From Subtercola frigoramans (lineage in GTDB: Bacteria > Actinomycetota > Actinomycetes > Actinomycetales > Microbacteriaceae): a stretch of 64,000 nt of DNA. The notes below the pieces were generated by a model. That model saw only the letters and a list, made by a program, of their open reading frames with translations, searched no databases and had not been told where the DNA came from. Location of the stretch: NCBI RefSeq assembly GCF_016907385.1, contig NZ_JAFBBU010000001.1, positions 682,001-746,000 on the forward strand. The letters are read 5' to 3'. The position numbers were made by a program, and so were the translations under genes. This document shows, piece after piece, positions 61,691 through 64,000 of this stretch. Each line of letters opens with the position of its first letter. The stretch's first letter is position 1.

Positions 61691-61882
61691 GCGCCCTGAA
61701 CAGGCGCTCGCTTTAGCGCGGTGCGTTGAGCGCGGCGGGCGCCTTGAACAGGCGCTCGCTTTAGCGCGGCGCGTCGGGCGCGGCGGGCGCCTTGAACAGG
61801 CGCTCGCTTTAGCGCGGCGCGTTGAGCGCGGCGGGCGCCCTGAACAGGCGCTCGCTTTAGCGCGGCGCGTTGAGCGCGGCGG
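61691..61882. repeat. 48-bp tandem repeat, four copies
   Basis: Four head-to-tail 48-bp units (61691, 61739, 61787, 61835) differ by one to three bases. A partial unit precedes them. Each unit carries two short inverted repeats: GCGCC-TTGAACA-GGCGC and CGCTTTAGCG. Because 48 is a multiple of three, long open frames appear on both strands, but none looks like a real gene. The block lies between metQ and the small acetyltransferase gene, both on the minus strand. Confidence 0.93.
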
Positions 61883-61889
61883 GTTGTGA

Positions 61890-61980
61890 TCGCCGGTTGA
61901 GTAGGCCGCAGGCCGTATCGAAACCCCCGCGTGCAAGGCAGAGGTTTCGATACGCCACTTCGCAGCTACTCAACCGGCGA
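61890..61980. repeat. Dispersed palindromic repeat, copy C (intact)
   Basis: A nearly perfect symmetrical element. Outer arms TCGCCGGTTGAGTAG (61890-61904) and CTACTCAACCGGCGA (61966-61980) pair exactly; inner arms CGTATCGAAACC (61914-61925) and GGTTTCGATACG (61943-61954) pair exactly too. It lies directly behind metQ. Decayed copies are found at 7888-7978 and 25611-25697. Confidence 0.9.
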
Positions 61981-61986
61981 TGAGTG

Positions 61987-62901
61987 TTACTGGTTGAGCG
62001 GGAGCAGGATGCTCTTCACCGAGGGGTCGGTGGCGAGGAAGGTCTGCACGGCCGGGTCCTGGAAGGCCGCGACCAGCTTCTTGATGTTGTCACTGCCTGT
62101 GAAGTTCGAGCCGATGGTGAGCTGGCCGGCGAACTCGTCTGGTGCCTGGGGCGCGAAGATCTGCTTCTCGATCGGGATGTTCGCGGCGAGGTAGTACTCG
62201 GTGTAGCCCACGGCCGCGTCGAGGTCCGGCAGAGCGCGTGACTGCGCTGCGAAGTCGAGCAGGGTGAACTTCAGGTTCTTCGGGTTGGTGGCGATGTCGG
62301 CCTGGGTCGCGGTGCCCTTGCCGGTGCCGGGCTTCAGGGTGATGAGGCCCGCACTGTCGAGAATCCAGAGGCCCTGCGCTTCGTTGGCCGGGTCGGAGTA
62401 CAGCGAGATGGTACCGCCATCGGGGATCTGGCTCACGTCGGTGTACTTGTCGCTCCAGAGACCGAAGCCCCAGCGGAACACCGGCGTCGCCGCCTCTTCC
62501 TTGAAGTCGGGGTTTGCCTCGAGAACCTGTCCGAGCCAGAGCTTGTGCTGGTAGACGGTCGCCGCGACTTCGCCGTCGCTCACAGCGCGATTGATCGTGT
62601 TGCTGTCGGAGAGGCCCTTGAACTCGACCTTGATGCCGTACTTCGGGGCGACGTTGGCCGCGACGAAGTTGACCAGGGCCTGCTCAGAGGCGTTGCCCTC
62701 TGCGGTGGCGACATAGAGGGTCGCTCCGGCAGTGTTGTTCGCCGACGCTGACGGGCTGAGCAGCGGGATGGTGACCGCGGCGACGACGCCGACGACCACG
62801 ATGGCACCTCCGGCGATCCAGGGCCACTTCTTGCGTTTCTTGAGCTCGAATCCGTGGCCGGTTTCGGCGGCTGAGGGGGTGGTGGAGGGTGTTTCAGACA
62901 T
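61987..62901 (-). CDS. metQ: MetQ/NlpA-family methionine-binding protein
   Basis: Substrate-binding protein of 304 residues for a methionine ABC importer. An N-terminal TM anchor (about 30-50) replaces the usual lipobox: there is no Cys near the end of the hydrophobic stretch. The NlpA domain shows the KVEFKGLSDSNTINRAVSDGE pattern and YLAANIPIEKQIF. The ATG at 62901 follows GAAAGG by 10 nt; a 23-codon upstream extension is improbable. It lies 290 bp behind metI with a G-rich repeat and a hairpin between them. Confidence 0.88.
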   Translation of the reverse strand: MSETPSTTPSAAETGHGFELKKRKKWPWIAGGAIVVVGVVAAVTIPLLSPSASANNTAGATLYVATAEGNASEQALVNFVAANVAPKYGIKVEFKGLSDSNTINRAVSDGEVAATVYQHKLWLGQVLEANPDFKEEAATPVFRWGFGLWSDKYTDVSQIPDGGTISLYSDPANEAQGLWILDSAGLITLKPGTGKGTATQADIATNPKNLKFTLLDFAAQSRALPDLDAAVGYTEYYLAANIPIEKQIFAPQAPDEFAGQLTIGSNFTGSDNIKKLVAAFQDPAVQTFLATDPSVKSILLPLNQ

Positions 62902-63022
62902 GGGTGTAGTGCCTTTCGGGCTGCTGTGTGATCCGATGAACTCCACGGAACAGTCAGGGGGCAGGAGCACGTGCAGGCTGCACGCGACGAGCCGTGTGGA
63001 CTATTCCGTGGCGGGGGTTTGA

Positions 63023-63062
63023 GGGGAGGGGGCTTGTGGGGAGGGGGCTTGTGGGGAGGGGG
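63023..63062. repeat. 15-bp G-rich direct repeats between metI and metQ
   Basis: GGGGAGGGGGCTTGT occurs twice in tandem (63023, 63038) and a third time truncated (63053-63062). The run is rich in guanine tracts on the plus strand and could form G-quadruplex DNA. It lies 122 bp upstream of the metQ start. Confidence 0.8.
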
Positions 63063-63155
63063 ATGGCGGTCGGTGAGCGACCGCTAGAGCATCACGCGGG
63101 ACGCGGGACATCGTGCTGGGGTCGCGGCGGTGAAGCGCTGAGACCCAGACCCAGA

Positions 63156-63173
63156 TCCGGACGCAAGTCCGGA
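63156..63173. other. Hairpin downstream of metI
   Basis: TCCGGAC-GCAA-GTCCGGA is a perfect 7-bp stem with a GNRA-like GCAA loop (TTGC on the transcribed minus strand), 20 bp beyond the metI stop. It has no T-run and may stabilise the metI message or reduce read-through into metQ. Confidence 0.6.
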
Positions 63174-63192
63174 CCCAGAGCCAGGCTCAGAC

Positions 63193-63975
63193 TCAGACGG
63201 GTGACGCAGCATTGGCGGACTCGATGTCGATACGGGCGACCCTGCGAGCGAAGCGGCGATCGCTGGCCGTCGAGCTGTGCGGCGTGGTGAGGCGCACCAG
63301 GGCATCGCCGACCAGCTGCACGGCTGCGACGAGGGCGACGAGGATGATGATCGTCGCGAGCATGACCTGGTTGTCGAAGCGCTGGTAGCCGTACGTGATC
63401 GCGACATAACCGATGCCACCGGCGCCGATCGTGCCGGCGATCGCAGAGTACTCGATCATGGCGATGGTGTTGATCGTCAGGCCACCGATGAGCGAGGGCA
63501 CGGCTTCACCGAGCTGCGCCGTGCGGATGATCTGGAAGCTCGACCCGCCGGAGGCCTTCGCGACCTTCACCAGCGAGGGCGGAACACTGCGCAGCGAGTT
63601 CTCGACGATTCGCGTGAAGAACGCGATGCCGGCGACCGACATTGGCACGACGGCAGCCGCGATACCGATGTTCGTACCAGTGATGAGCCGGGTGAACGGA
63701 ATGATCGCGACCATCAAAATGAGAAACGGCAGCGACCGCCCGACACTCACGATCCAGCTGAGCGCGCTGTGCAGGGCAGGGTTCGGAAAGAGACCGTCAC
63801 GGGCGAGGTTGTGGATTATCGCCCCGAGTGGCACGCCGACGACCACGACGATCGCCATCACGATGCCCACCATGATCAGGGTCTCGCCGAGCGCAGGCAG
63901 CACGAGGGCGGGGATCTGCGCGAGCGGCACGTCGTTGTTGGCGAGCACGGCGCTCGCGAGAGTCGCGGCGCTCAT
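63193..63975 (-). CDS. metI: Methionine ABC transporter permease MetI
   Basis: Membrane subunit of 260 residues with five to six TM helices. The EAA-like loop is PPSLVKVAKASGGSSFQII, and the segment IGAGGIGYVAITYGYQRFDNQVM is characteristic of MetI. The ATG at 63975 follows AAGGAG by 8 nt. Its position only 25 bp from the right edge suggests that metN (ATPase) lies just upstream outside the window. metQ follows on the same strand. Confidence 0.92.
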   Translation of the reverse strand: MSAATLASAVLANNDVPLAQIPALVLPALGETLIMVGIVMAIVVVVGVPLGAIIHNLARDGLFPNPALHSALSWIVSVGRSLPFLILMVAIIPFTRLITGTNIGIAAAVVPMSVAGIAFFTRIVENSLRSVPPSLVKVAKASGGSSFQIIRTAQLGEAVPSLIGGLTINTIAMIEYSAIAGTIGAGGIGYVAITYGYQRFDNQVMLATIIILVALVAAVQLVGDALVRLTTPHSSTASDRRFARRVARIDIESANAASPV

Positions 63976-64000
63976 GCGGCGAACTCCTTCTCAGAATCCG

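Noticed and set aside
61638..61889. Long open frames on both strands through the 48-bp repeat
   Set aside because: The frames are open only because the repeat period is a multiple of three; the translations are low-complexity Arg/Ala/Leu or Arg/Ser/Pro repeats with no ribosome site.
63976..64000. Possible 3' end of metN
   Set aside because: Only 25 bp remain; a TGA in one minus-strand frame (63993-63991) would fit a stop codon, but this is too little to support a gene.

Overview
The window reads as chromosomal DNA of a high-GC Gram-positive bacterium, most probably an actinobacterium of the family Microbacteriaceae. The clues are strong G/C preference at third codon positions, frequent GTG starts, a class E-type sorting signal (LAHTG), GAF-ANTAR proteins, a CBS/cystathionine gamma-lyase pair, a SigL-like ECF sigma factor with a zinc-type anti-sigma factor, and small actinobacterial conserved proteins. 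No plasmid, prophage or insertion sequence was recognised, and no tRNA, rRNA or CRISPR array was seen.

Layout. 0-1.2 kb: rplK-rplA with a clean terminator. 1.2-9 kb: acetyltransferase, oxidoreductase, LAHTG surface propeller protein, a ScfR/RamB-like regulator translationally coupled to a double-hotdog thioesterase, a YqaJ-like nuclease and a sugar-epimerase-like SDR. 9-14.6 kb: MacB/FtsX-type ABC exporter divergent from an OmpR-type two-component system. 14.6-15.9 kb: rplJ-rplL behind an L10 leader with an internal terminator. 16-19.5 kb: alpha-glucoside-type sugar ABC importer behind a LacI-type operator. 19.5-30.2 kb: ABC half-transporter fusion, CBS and cystathionine gamma-lyase, a SHOCT membrane protein, a DMT exporter, RecQ and an acyl-CoA oxidase-like flavoprotein. 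30.2-35.3 kb: aquaporin divergent from an ABC exporter plus NarL-type two-component system. 35.3-48 kb: prolyl aminopeptidase, DMT and MFS exporters, a third two-component system with DedA, GABA aminotransferase, a PAS-GGDEF-EAL protein and an LCP enzyme. 47.9-52.2 kb: DeoR-type regulator divergent from galT-galK-galE. 52.2-54.9 kb: Rieske protein and DUF2231-like membrane protein divergent from ECF sigma/anti-sigma. 54.9-61.6 kb: phosphatase, small conserved protein, two GAF-ANTAR regulators preceded by a 34-aa membrane peptide, PrmC-like methyltransferase, glutamate decarboxylase, HerA-like ATPase and a small GNAT. 61.7-64 kb: a 48-bp tandem repeat, a dispersed palindrome, and metQ/metI of a methionine importer whose ATPase would lie beyond the right edge.

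How the parts work together. Three sensor kinase/regulator pairs sit beside membrane exporters or DedA and look like envelope-stress modules. The Leloir operon, the sugar importer and its LacI-type operator point to plant- or polysaccharide-derived sugars. Glutamate decarboxylase and GABA aminotransferase, 15 kb apart, could make a partial GABA shunt. CBS with cystathionine gamma-lyase gives reverse transsulfuration, and MetI/MetQ brings in methionine. The most striking regulatory feature is a pair of divergent promoters with identical 16-nt spacers and TGAAC/CGT elements between the Rieske operon and the ECF sigma operon. This suggests that the sigma factor controls both itself and a small redox membrane module.
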